Positions 1-7,594 of a stretch of DNA of 64,000 nucleotides are shown here, piece after piece. How positions within the stretch are numbered: position 1 is the first letter of the stretch; each line of letters starts with the position of its first letter. Location: contig NZ_FQVA01000002.1 in the NCBI RefSeq assembly GCF_900129095.1, positions 310,001-374,000 on the forward strand, given 5' to 3'. Below the pieces are notes generated by a model that saw only the letters and a program-made list of their open reading frames with translations, made no database searches and was not told where the DNA came from. Position numbers and translations under genes: made by a program. This DNA comes from Microbulbifer donghaiensis. GTDB taxonomy: Bacteria; Pseudomonadota; Gammaproteobacteria; Pseudomonadales; Cellvibrionaceae.

Positions 1-465
1 CTGCAGGATGCGGTCACCCAGGCCGACAGCTTTGCCGACCGCTTCGACGCCGAGGTGTGGCTGATGGCCAAATCCCAGCCGCTGGCGCGCTACATCAAGG
101 ATCCCCAAAAGCGCATGCACGTACTCAAGGCGGTACACCGCGAGGCCACTCTGGCGGGGCTGCGCCCGGAAATCGTTCTCGCGGTCATCCAGATAGAAAG
201 CGCCTTCGACCCCTACGCAGTGTCCCGGGTCGGCGCCCAGGGCATGATGCAGGTGATGCCCTTCTGGAAGAAGGAAATCGGCCGGCCCGACGACAACTTG
301 ATCGATATGGACACCAACCTGCGCTACGGCTGCACCATCCTCAAACACTATATTGGCAAGGCCAGGGGCAACCTCGCCAACGCCCTCGCCTACTACAACG
401 GCAGCTACGGCCGCCACACCTACTCCAGCAAGGTGCTGGATGCCTGGGCGACGCGCTGGAGGTAA
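1..465 (+). CDS. Lytic transglycosylase, SLT domain (5' truncated by window)
   Basis: The frame is open from the first base, so the gene starts outside the window and only its last 154 residues are seen. They contain a transglycosylase SLT domain: the catalytic glutamate is in IQIESAFDP (codon 196-198), followed by the signature GAQGMMQVMP and, near the end, ALAYYNGSYG. Such enzymes cut the MurNAc-GlcNAc bond of peptidoglycan in the periplasm. The domain lies at the very C-terminus, as in soluble Slt- or MltC-type enzymes; what precedes it is unknown. The stop codon is followed at once by the start of the AraC-type gene, so the two are probably co-transcribed. Confidence 0.88.
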   Translation: MQDAVTQADSFADRFDAEVWLMAKSQPLARYIKDPQKRMHVLKAVHREATLAGLRPEIVLAVIQIESAFDPYAVSRVGAQGMMQVMPFWKKEIGRPDDNLIDMDTNLRYGCTILKHYIGKARGNLANALAYYNGSYGRHTYSSKVLDAWATRWR

Positions 466-468
466 GTG

Positions 469-1530
469 ATGAGTGTCAGCTATGTGTTTTTTACCGGCAG
501 CGCCTGTGCATTGCTGCTGCTGGCAGTGGCCAAACTGGCGATCAGCTTCCGGCAGCAGGCGGCCGGCCGTTGGCTGATACTGCTGCTCGGCGGAGTCTTC
601 TTTTACCTGCTGCGCCCGCTACTCCCGGTGGAGAACGCCTGGATTGAAGTACTACTGGACCTGCCCACCGACCTGGTGCCGGCCGCCTTCTGGCTGTTTG
701 CGTTCACGCTGTGCAGTGAGTGCGACCGATTCCCGCGCTGGGGCTGGGGCCTGGTGGCGCTGTCGATCGCGGTCAGCACCGCGGCCAATCTCGACCTCAG
801 CATCCTGGCGGGGCCCCACGAGGCGCTGTACATACTGTCGCAACCGTTCAAGCTGGGCCTGATCACCGCCGGCATGCTCGCACTGCTACAGCAGTTCCAC
901 TCCGACCTGGTGGAGGCCCGCCGGCGCCTGCGCGCCGTGCTGCTGATCGCGGTCGGTGGCTATATGCTGATCGTGATCTGCGCCGAATTCCTGTTCTCCT
1001 ATCAGCCGGTGCCGGCAGGTGTGCCGACGCTGCACGCAGTGCTCGCCAGCCTGCTGACCCTGGCGGCCTGTCTGTGGCTGCTGGCTGTGTCACCCAGTGC
1101 GCTGGCGGAGTCCCTACCCCAGGTTGCGGAGCCGGAAATCGAGATCAACGAGACAAAAAACGAGCCGCCGTCGCTGGACGAACAGCAACGTCTGTTACTG
1201 CAGAAGCTGCAGGCGCATATGCAGAGCGGCGGTTACCGACACACGGGGCTGACCATCCGCGAGCTGGCCGATCAACTGCATGCGCGCGAGCATGTTCTGC
1301 GCGCGCTGATCAATCGCCACCTGGGCTATCGCAACTTCAACGAGTACCTGAATCAGTTCCGCATCGACGAGGCCAGCGCGCGCCTGGCAGATCCGGACCA
1401 GGCGCACCTGCCGGTGCTCACCATCGCCCTGGATATCGGCTACCGTTCCCTGAGCCCGTTCAATGCCGCCTTCAAGCGGCGCCACAGCCTGACGCCCACG
1501 GAGTACCGGCGGGAAAAACTGCCGGCCTGA
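469..1530 (+). CDS. Membrane-anchored AraC-family transcriptional regulator
   Basis: The 353-residue protein has about seven hydrophobic segments in its first 215 residues, an acidic linker, then a C-terminal AraC-type double helix-turn-helix (about residues 245-353, with GYRSLSPFNAAFKRRHSLTPT as the second recognition region). Regulators of this build have a membrane sensory half and a cytoplasmic DNA-binding half; the ligand cannot be told. ATG at 469 has GGAGG seven bases upstream; an in-frame GTG at 466 directly abuts the upstream stop. It follows the transglycosylase gene without a gap and may control the sterol-desaturase-family gene 150 bases downstream, which is inference only. Confidence 0.85.
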   Translation: MSVSYVFFTGSACALLLLAVAKLAISFRQQAAGRWLILLLGGVFFYLLRPLLPVENAWIEVLLDLPTDLVPAAFWLFAFTLCSECDRFPRWGWGLVALSIAVSTAANLDLSILAGPHEALYILSQPFKLGLITAGMLALLQQFHSDLVEARRRLRAVLLIAVGGYMLIVICAEFLFSYQPVPAGVPTLHAVLASLLTLAACLWLLAVSPSALAESLPQVAEPEIEINETKNEPPSLDEQQRLLLQKLQAHMQSGGYRHTGLTIRELADQLHAREHVLRALINRHLGYRNFNEYLNQFRIDEASARLADPDQAHLPVLTIALDIGYRSLSPFNAAFKRRHSLTPTEYRREKLPA

Positions 1531-1680
1531 TACGCCTGTTTTCGGATTCCGTCAGCTCTTTTTTCAGTTTCAGCAAGCACTAGCGCCCGCTTTGCGCCAG
1601 ACTCAGCGCACCACCTCGGGGCTTGCGACAAACGCTTCCCCTTGCAGAGGCTGGCACCAAAAGAATAAAAAGGTGAGGGT

Positions 1681-2493
1681 ATGGAGTTCTTCTGGGAACT
1701 GTCGCTGGACTGGACGGATCACTTCCAGCGCGATCTTTTCCGCTACCTGCTGGCGGCGACCGCCGTCAGCCTGTCTGTAAGCTGGCTGTTCCGCGGCTGG
1801 ATGGATAGGCGTCGCATTCAGAATCGCCGCGCCGGCTGGAAGGACATCCGCCGTGAGATCAGCTTCTCCATGCTCACCCTGGGCGTCTTTGCCACTGTCG
1901 GCATCATTACCAGCATCCTGCGGGACTGGGGTCTGGTGCAACTCTACTGGCAGTGGAGCGACTATCCGCTGTGGTGGAACCTGCTCAGCCTGCCCGTCGT
2001 CATCCTGCTGCACGACGCCTACTTCTACTGGACCCACCGGGGCATGCACCACCCGAAGCTGTTCAAGCATTTCCACCGCGTACACCACCTGTCGCGCACG
2101 CCAACCCCATGGGCCGCCTACAGTTTTTCTATCGGCGAGGCCGCCCTGATGGCGGTCTTCTCGCCGCTGATCCTGATGCTGATGCCGCTGCACGTGCTCG
2201 TCTGGCTGGCATTTATCTTCGTCATGATCTTCCGCAACGCCATGCTGCATGCCGGCTGCGAGTTCCACCCACGGAGCTGGGTGGACGGGCCGCTGGACTT
2301 TATGACCACCACTACCCACCACGATCTGCACCACCAGCGCTTCCAGGGTAACTACGGTTTCTACTTCACCTGGTGGGATCGCTGGATGGGTACCGAATTC
2401 AAGAATTACAAAGAAGAGTTCCGCCGTGCGGTAGACGGAAAAGCCAACGGCAAGGGAGATTCAGAGAAGACGTCGCCGCAGATTGCGGCCTGA
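1681..2493 (+). CDS. Sterol desaturase / fatty acid hydroxylase family protein
   Basis: This is a 270-residue integral membrane protein with about four transmembrane segments and the histidine clusters of the fatty acid hydroxylase superfamily: HDAYFYWTHRGMHH around residues 110-124, HFHRVHH just after, and HHDLHHQRF around residue 215. These histidines bind a di-iron centre that hydroxylates or desaturates lipid substrates in the membrane. The substrate is unknown. The gene has AAGGTGAGGGT just before its ATG and ends at a strong terminator (2530-2556). The last 30 residues are charged and probably cytoplasmic. Confidence 0.9.
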   Translation: MEFFWELSLDWTDHFQRDLFRYLLAATAVSLSVSWLFRGWMDRRRIQNRRAGWKDIRREISFSMLTLGVFATVGIITSILRDWGLVQLYWQWSDYPLWWNLLSLPVVILLHDAYFYWTHRGMHHPKLFKHFHRVHHLSRTPTPWAAYSFSIGEAALMAVFSPLILMLMPLHVLVWLAFIFVMIFRNAMLHAGCEFHPRSWVDGPLDFMTTTTHHDLHHQRFQGNYGFYFTWWDRWMGTEFKNYKEEFRRAVDGKANGKGDSEKTSPQIAA

Positions 2494-2529
2494 GAATTGC
2501 GGCTGATCGGCAGATGTCCGCATGCTCTT

Positions 2530-2556
2530 GCGCGGCCCCTTGGGCCGCGCTTTTTT
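2530..2556 (+). terminator. Rho-independent terminator after the desaturase gene
   Basis: A perfect 9-bp stem (GCGCGGCCC / GGGCCGCGC) with a 3-base loop is followed by six T residues. Confidence 0.92.
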
Positions 2557-2567
2557 ATGCACCGCTT

Positions 2568-2972
2568 TCAGTGGCCATACTCTAGCGGCAGCCAGCGCGT
2601 TTCGCGATAACAGAAAATCCCCCAGACCAACAGCAATAGCTCCAGGGCGAGAAAGACACTATTGCGCCAGTCGACGCCACTGATCATCAGCATGCCGTAA
2701 AGCCGCCCGCAGGCGAACCCCAGATAGGCCAGTACCAGTGAGGCGTAGGCCACCCTGCGGTGCTGCCTGATCGACAGCGCTATCGCCAACGCCGCTGCAA
2801 TTGCCAACATGAATCCGCCAAATGTCGCGAGGAACTCCGGCACCGCAGTCGGCGCCAGGAAGCCGAGATCGATTCCAGCGGCAAGCTGCTCCGGGCGCAC
2901 GAATGCCGCGACACCGATGGCTGCGTAAATCAATAGATTGACGACCAGGTAGGTCTTTCCGAAATATTTCAA
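2568..2972 (-). CDS. Small four-helix membrane protein, DUF4345-like
   Basis: The protein has about 134 residues and four hydrophobic helices (residues about 8-28, 45-68, 74-95, 103-122), with the short loop PEQLAAGIDLGF typical of DUF4345-type membrane proteins. No enzymatic motif is visible and its function is unknown. I chose TTG at 2972 because AGGAG lies six bases upstream and translation then begins with a membrane-protein-like MKYFGKTYLVVN. A longer reading to 3059 would add 29 hydrophilic residues without a good ribosome site. It converges on the desaturase gene across the terminator at 2530-2556. Confidence 0.65.
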   Translation of the reverse strand: MKYFGKTYLVVNLLIYAAIGVAAFVRPEQLAAGIDLGFLAPTAVPEFLATFGGFMLAIAAALAIALSIRQHRRVAYASLVLAYLGFACGRLYGMLMISGVDWRNSVFLALELLLLVWGIFCYRETRWLPLEYGH

Positions 2973-3339
2973 TCGCCGCTCCTGTAGATAACCTGTCGCG
3001 AAATATTCTCTGCGGTCGCTCGCGCAACTGTCGCTGCGTTTAGGATAGCGGCCTATCACCGGACTGCGCTACCAACGGGGTTGTCAAGAAAGTGAGAACA
3101 GATCCCAGCCCGCCACTGCCAGTGGCAAGTCCAGTTTCGCCATCCATACTTAGCTGTCTAACGCTCTTCCGCCCGTCGGGGCCAGAAGTGATTGGCCTGT
3201 TTTTCGGCTACTAAAGTGCAGCCACTCTCCCAGCGAGTAGCAGCGCTCCACGAACAAAAAGCGGAAGAAATCAGGTGACCGCACACACATCATCTATTTC
3301 GCCCCGACGAACGCGCGCACCGAGAAAAGGAATTCAGCA
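2973..3339. other. Intergenic, divergent promoter region
   Basis: About 370 bases without a convincing gene separate the leftward membrane protein from the rightward PpiC gene. It must hold both promoters; I could not pick clear -35/-10 pairs. Confidence 0.5.
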
Positions 3340-4194
3340 ATGAGCAATAAACTGTTAGGCGACCCGCTGGTACATTTCATGCTGATCGGAGGACTGCTGT
3401 TCGGTATCAACGCGCTATTCAGTGAGGAAAACGCGGCCCGCGACGAGATCGTCGTCAGCCAGAGCCAGATCGACCACCTGGCTGCGGTATTCGAGCGAGG
3501 CTGGCAGCGCCCGCCCAGCGAGGGGGAGCTGGACGGGCTGGTGGAAAACTTTATCCGCGAAGAGGTCCTCTATCGCGAGGCGCAGAAGCTGGGGCTGGAT
3601 CAAAACGATACCGTGATCCGTCGCCGCCTGCGCATGAAAATGGAGTTTCTCGCCAGGGACCTGGTCAACGCTGTTGAACCTGGCGACACCGTACTGCAAA
3701 CCTACTTTGGCGAGCACCGCGAAAGCTATCGGCAGCCGGCTCGATTGACCTTTCGCCAGCTCTATTTCGATAGCGGCGCACGCGCATCGGCCAGCGACGA
3801 CGCCCGCAGCGCCCTGATTCAACTGAATAACGGCGCCGAAGCCGATGACTTCGGCGACAGCAACCTGCTGCGGGCCGAGTACACGGAGGAATCCGCCGGC
3901 CGCGTAGACCGACTGTTCGGCGAGGGTTTTGCCGCCCAGCTCGGCGAACTGCCAAGCGGCCGCTGGGCCGGCCCGCTTCAGTCGGCTTACGGCCTGCACC
4001 TGGTATATCTGGAGGCATACGAACCGCAGCGGCCGGCGGCGTTCGCACCGGTGCGCGCGCAGGTACTGCGCGACTGGCAGCTGGAGGAACAGAAAAACAT
4101 TCTGCGGCGCCAGTATGAGGCCTACCGCGCCACCTACGATGTGCGCATCGAGGGCGAGCTGCGCGACGGAACCGGACAGGTGGCCCAGCAATGA
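3340..4194 (+). CDS. Membrane-anchored PpiC/parvulin-type peptidyl-prolyl isomerase
   Basis: The 284-residue protein has one N-terminal hydrophobic segment (residues about 9-27), a SurA/PpiD-like helical region (GELDGLVENFIREEVLYREAQ), and a PpiC-type rotamase domain around residues 125-240 ending in GPLQSAYGLHLVYLE, the typical last strand of parvulins. It is probably an inner-membrane-anchored periplasmic foldase. Its stop codon overlaps the start of the HupE/UreJ gene (ATGA at 4191-4194), so the two are translationally coupled and may work together, for instance in folding the extracytoplasmic part of the HupE-like protein (inference). The start has a purine-rich AGGAA nine bases upstream. 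Confidence 0.85.
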   Translation: MSNKLLGDPLVHFMLIGGLLFGINALFSEENAARDEIVVSQSQIDHLAAVFERGWQRPPSEGELDGLVENFIREEVLYREAQKLGLDQNDTVIRRRLRMKMEFLARDLVNAVEPGDTVLQTYFGEHRESYRQPARLTFRQLYFDSGARASASDDARSALIQLNNGAEADDFGDSNLLRAEYTEESAGRVDRLFGEGFAAQLGELPSGRWAGPLQSAYGLHLVYLEAYEPQRPAAFAPVRAQVLRDWQLEEQKNILRRQYEAYRATYDVRIEGELRDGTGQVAQQ

Positions 4195-5216
4195 AACGCC
4201 TGCTCACGTTACTGCCGGCACTGCTGCTTCTGCTACTTGCGCTACGGGCCGGCGCCCACGAGCTGCGCCCCGCCTACCTGCAGATAGAACAGCGCACAGG
4301 ACAGGAGTTCGCGGTTTCCTGGCGCGTACCGGCACGCGGCGACCTGCGCCTGTCGCTGAACGTCCGCTTCGACCAGGGTGTCACGCCCCTCGGGCCGCCC
4401 GTCGGCCGCATCGCCAACGGTTACTACACCGAGACCTGGTCAATCCTCCACGAAAGCGATCTGGCGGGTGTCTCCGTCACCATTGACGGGCTCCAGAACA
4501 CCATGACCGATGCGCTGGCACACATCCGCTGGCGCGATGGGCGTGAACAACTACAGCGCCTGCTGCCGGACAGACCGCAGTTTGTCGTTGACCGCAAAGC
4601 CAGCAGCGGCCAGATCGCGACCACTTATCTCGTGTTGGGTATCGAGCATATCCTGCTCGGCCTGGACCACCTGCTGTTCGTGCTGGCGCTGGTATTGCTG
4701 GTCCGCAGCTGGAAGCCGCTGGTCGCCACGATCACCGCCTTTACCCTGGCGCACAGTATTACGCTGGCCGCAGCCGTGCTGGGTTTCGTGTCAGTACCAC
4801 AGGCACCGGTAGAGGCGGTCATCGCACTCAGTATCGTGTTTGTGGCCAGCGAAATTCTGCAGAGAAGGCGCGGCCGCGACTCATTGGCGATCAGGAAACC
4901 CTGGCTGGTGGCCTTCGGCTTTGGCCTGCTGCACGGGCTCGGTTTTGCCGGCGCTCTCACCGAAATCGGCGTGCCCCAGCACGCCATTCCACTGGCACTG
5001 GCGCTGTTCAATATCGGCGTGGAGGCCGGACAGCTGGCGTTTATCGCAGCGGTCGCGGCTGTGTTCGTATTGCTACAGAGGCTGCCGCCGGTGCAGCAGT
5101 GGCAGCTGCGGACTGGCCAATCGGTGGTGACCGTCGCCAGCTGGCCCCTGGCCTACCTGGTGGGAGGGCTGGCGGCCTGGTGGCTGCTCGACCGGACCCT
5201 GTCGATGTTGATTTAA
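4191..5216 (+). CDS. HupE/UreJ-family membrane protein with N-terminal extracytoplasmic domain
   Basis: The 341-residue protein begins with a signal peptide (LLLLLLALRAGAHELRP, cleavage probably after GA), followed by an extracytoplasmic domain to about residue 140 and then six hydrophobic helices bearing the family motifs IEHILLGLDHLLFVLAL, TAFTLAHSITLA and GFGLLHGLGFAGAL. The conserved histidines and aspartate in these helices suggest metal handling; HupE/UreJ relatives are nickel or other metal transporters, but this two-domain subgroup is not well characterised. It overlaps the PpiC gene by four bases. Confidence 0.82.
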   Translation: MKRLLTLLPALLLLLLALRAGAHELRPAYLQIEQRTGQEFAVSWRVPARGDLRLSLNVRFDQGVTPLGPPVGRIANGYYTETWSILHESDLAGVSVTIDGLQNTMTDALAHIRWRDGREQLQRLLPDRPQFVVDRKASSGQIATTYLVLGIEHILLGLDHLLFVLALVLLVRSWKPLVATITAFTLAHSITLAAAVLGFVSVPQAPVEAVIALSIVFVASEILQRRRGRDSLAIRKPWLVAFGFGLLHGLGFAGALTEIGVPQHAIPLALALFNIGVEAGQLAFIAAVAAVFVLLQRLPPVQQWQLRTGQSVVTVASWPLAYLVGGLAAWWLLDRTLSMLI

Positions 5217-5226
5217 ATAGGCAAAT

Positions 5227-5250
5227 AAAAAGGGGGCGCTTCGCACCCCC
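5227..5250 (-). terminator. Leftward terminator after the Lrp gene
   Basis: Read on the minus strand, a GGGGGTGC / GCGCCCCC hairpin with a GAA loop is followed by a T-rich stretch (CTTTTTATTT). It can end leftward transcription from the Lrp gene. Confidence 0.7.
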
Positions 5251-5439
5251 AGATTGCTGACAAAGTTATGCAGTCAAAATTTAAGGCAAAGTGCTAGGAC
5301 GAGTGTTTCGAACCGTCGGCGACAGGACGTCGCCGCCGGAGCTTACAGGGATGTATTCACAGCGTTTCGAAATACTCGTCCTAGTGCTTGGCCGCCACCG
5401 CACCGGCTCAGAACGAAATGCGGGGTTTATCAACAGTCT

Positions 5440-5463
5440 GGGGGCGCTTCGCGTCCCTTTTTC
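5440..5463 (+). terminator. Rightward terminator of the PpiC-HupE operon
   Basis: On the plus strand GGGGCGC-TTC-GCGTCCC (one G-T pair) is followed by TTTTTC. It lies 220 bases past the HupE stop, on the far side of the palindromic element. Confidence 0.7.
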
Positions 5464-5508
5464 TAATCAAATTCAACCGGTGAACTCAGCCGGCAAGAAA
5501 TACCCGCC

Positions 5509-5985
5509 TCAGTCCTGAAACAGCAGCTCCAGCGGATAGCCGGTAAACGGCTTGGTCTTCTCGATCACCAGGTGGGAAGTCATGCGCGAGATAGCCGCGT
5601 CTTCATTGGCCAACAGCTGCTCGGATACGCGGTTAAAGTCGGCCGCGTCCGGGCAGACGAAACGCAGCATATAGTCGAACTCTCCGGACATCTTCACGCA
5701 GGACACAATCTGCGGAATATCGTTGATGGCGCGGCGGAAGCTTTCGCTGGTGCGGGCATCCTGGCGCTTGAGCGCCACGTTGACGTAGAACTCGGCGTGG
5801 CGCACCTTGTCCAGATTGACCTCGGCGAGAAACTCGCGAATATAGCGCTCGCTGGTCAAACGCTTTACCCGCGCCAGACAGGCGCTCTCGGACAATCCGA
5901 TCTGTTCACTCAAATTCAGGTTGCTGATGCGCGCATTGGTCTGCAGCACCTGCAAAATACGCAAGTTGTGCCGGTCGATTTTCAC
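5509..5985 (-). CDS. Lrp/AsnC-family transcriptional regulator
   Basis: With GTG at 5985 as start the protein has 158 residues, the usual Lrp length: an N-terminal winged helix-turn-helix (KIDRHNLRILQVLQTNARISN, then LSEQIGLSESACLARVKRL) and a C-terminal RAM ligand-binding domain ending PFTGYPLELLF. A reading from 6075 would add 30 residues unlike the family. The gene lies downstream of, and reads the same way as, an AruH-like aminotransferase, and Lrp regulators often control neighbouring amino acid genes. It may therefore sense an amino acid and control that aminotransferase (inference). Confidence 0.85.
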   Translation of the reverse strand: MKIDRHNLRILQVLQTNARISNLNLSEQIGLSESACLARVKRLTSERYIREFLAEVNLDKVRHAEFYVNVALKRQDARTSESFRRAINDIPQIVSCVKMSGEFDYMLRFVCPDAADFNRVSEQLLANEDAAISRMTSHLVIEKTKPFTGYPLELLFQD

Positions 5986-6087
5986 ACTCTTGATCTTCCG
6001 TAAGAGAGGGTTCTGTTGCCTGGAAAAGGGGCAAGGATAGCGGCAATCGCCGGCGGCCGAAACATCCGCACCCACAACCGCCCCTTC

Positions 6088-6154
6088 ACATGGGTGAATT
6101 CACACCGGGTGAAGCCACACCGGGTGAAGCCATACCGGCAGAAGCCGGTATGGC
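6088..6154. repeat. Short tandem repeats next to a perfect 11-bp hairpin
   Basis: Between the Lrp gene and the aminotransferase, a 15-bp unit (ACACCGGGTGAAGCC) occurs twice in tandem after a degenerate copy. It is followed by a perfect hairpin (6129-6139 with 6144-6154, loop AGAA). No T tract follows on either strand, so it is more likely a regulatory or mRNA-stabilising structure than a terminator. Confidence 0.6.
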
Positions 6155-6176
6155 GGTTGTAAGATTCTAGCGGAGG

Positions 6177-7418
6177 TCAGCTCGCCTGGCGGCTGCCGGC
6201 GGTAACGAAGCGCTCGATGCGGTCCAGCGCACGGGAAAGCTCGCCTTCATCGGCGGCCAGCGTCAGGCGTATGTGGTTGACCGCGCTGGGGCCGAAAGGA
6301 GCGCCGGGCAGGACGGAAACCCGCTCGGCATCCAGCAGCGCCTCGGCAAAGGCCTGGCCGCAATTCCCCTCTTTCGAGTGGGCCACCTGGGACACGTCCA
6401 CCATGACGAACATGCCCGCTTCCGGTGAGTAGCAGCTGAGGCCGGGGATCCTGCCGATGCGCTCGACGATCAGGTCGCGGCGCTTCTCGTAGGCATCGCG
6501 CATCTGCTTGACGAAATAGGTATCGAACTCCAGCGCGAAGGCGGCCGCCTCCTGGATGAACTGCGGACAGCCGAAGATGGTGGCGCCGGCGAACTCGATC
6601 AGGCGATCGACCAGCGGCCCGCGGGCAACGGCCCAGCCCAGGCGCCAGCCGCTCATCGCGTGGGACTTGGACAGGCCGTCGATGACGACGATATTGTCCA
6701 GCTCTTTCGCCGCGGTACGCAGGGAGGTGTGGCGGCGCGCGAAGGTGATCATCGAGTACATCTCGTCGCACACCAGCCAGATATTGCGCTCGCGGCAATA
6801 GGCGGCCAGTTCGCGCAGCTGTTCCGGCGTCGCCATGGCGCCAGTCGGGTTGACCGGGGTGTTGATCATCACCACGCGCGTATCGTCGCCAATGGCGGCC
6901 TTGATGGCTTCTACGTCGAAGGCGAAATTGTTTTGCGCCGGGCAGGCCACGCGCTTCACGTTCAGGCGCAGGGAATCACAGATGGGGACATAGCCGATAT
7001 ACATCGGCTCGGGGATGACGATCTCCTCACCCGGGTTCAGCAGGCAGGACAGCACCGCATAAATCGCATTGGTACCGCCGGGGAACACCACCACGTCATC
7101 GGGGTTACAGGGATGCGGTGACACCTTGCTCTCGATGTCGGCGATGGCGCGGCGCAGCATGGCCTCGCCCGCCGCCGGCGAGTAGTGCGTGCGGCCGACG
7201 CCCAGGCGGGCGCGGGCAAAATCGAGAATCGGTTCCGGCGTGTCGAAATTAGGATCACCCACACACAGGAAGATAACGTCCTCCCCCTTGTCAGCCAGTT
7301 CGTGGGCGCGATCACTAACTGCCCACACGTCGGCGTCGGCACTGTCGAGGGCTTCACTCTGGAGACTGAATCGAGGCTTGAACTTCGTCACGGACATCAC
7401 TTTGCGGTTGTTATTCAT
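6177..7418 (-). CDS. PLP-dependent class I/II aminotransferase, AruH-like
   Basis: The 413-residue protein is a fold-type I aminotransferase. The pyridoxal phosphate lysine is in DGLSKSHAMSGWRLGW, and the other family signatures are present: the N-terminal VGDPNFDTPEP, the NTPVNPTGA loop, and a C-terminal arginine region in NHIRLTLA. The run SKSHAMSGWR together with FGCPQFIQEAA and GMFVMVDV closely resembles arginine:pyruvate transaminase AruH of Pseudomonas, so an arginine- or basic-amino-acid-degrading role is likely but not proven. Start codons at 7418 and 7397 are both possible; neither has a strong ribosome site. Confidence 0.85.
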   Translation of the reverse strand: MNNNRKVMSVTKFKPRFSLQSEALDSADADVWAVSDRAHELADKGEDVIFLCVGDPNFDTPEPILDFARARLGVGRTHYSPAAGEAMLRRAIADIESKVSPHPCNPDDVVVFPGGTNAIYAVLSCLLNPGEEIVIPEPMYIGYVPICDSLRLNVKRVACPAQNNFAFDVEAIKAAIGDDTRVVMINTPVNPTGAMATPEQLRELAAYCRERNIWLVCDEMYSMITFARRHTSLRTAAKELDNIVVIDGLSKSHAMSGWRLGWAVARGPLVDRLIEFAGATIFGCPQFIQEAAAFALEFDTYFVKQMRDAYEKRRDLIVERIGRIPGLSCYSPEAGMFVMVDVSQVAHSKEGNCGQAFAEALLDAERVSVLPGAPFGPSAVNHIRLTLAADEGELSRALDRIERFVTAGSRQAS

Positions 7419-7594
7419 ACTTCTAACTTAACAACCGCGCGAGTAATCGATGGCGCTATAGCGGGGCAAATTGCGCATTCCCCACCATTTTTTTTGCAAT
7501 TACCGCAGAAAATTCTGTGACATTTTTATTGCAGGAAGAAGTGTGACCACCAGGCTGTTTTCGTTTCCATCCCGCTTTTCCCTAGCGGCGGAGG

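Larger units (their letters stand above)
5227..5465. repeat. Nested palindromic intergenic element flanked by opposed terminators
   Basis: Two similar hairpins in opposite orientation (5227-5268 and 5425-5465) bracket a second inverted repeat. The inner left arm (5294-5312, CTAGGACGAGTGTTTCGAA) pairs with the inner right arm (5366-5384) with one mismatch. Inside lies a small stem GGCGAC/GTCGCC (5318-5334) followed by GGAGCTTACAGGGATGTATTCACAG. The build is that of a dispersed intergenic repeat of the REP/MITE kind rather than a gene. No transposase is present. Confidence 0.6.

Noticed and set aside
5254-5518. Short plus-strand frames within the palindromic element
   Set aside because: The DNA is explained by inverted repeats and terminators; the frames have no ribosome sites.
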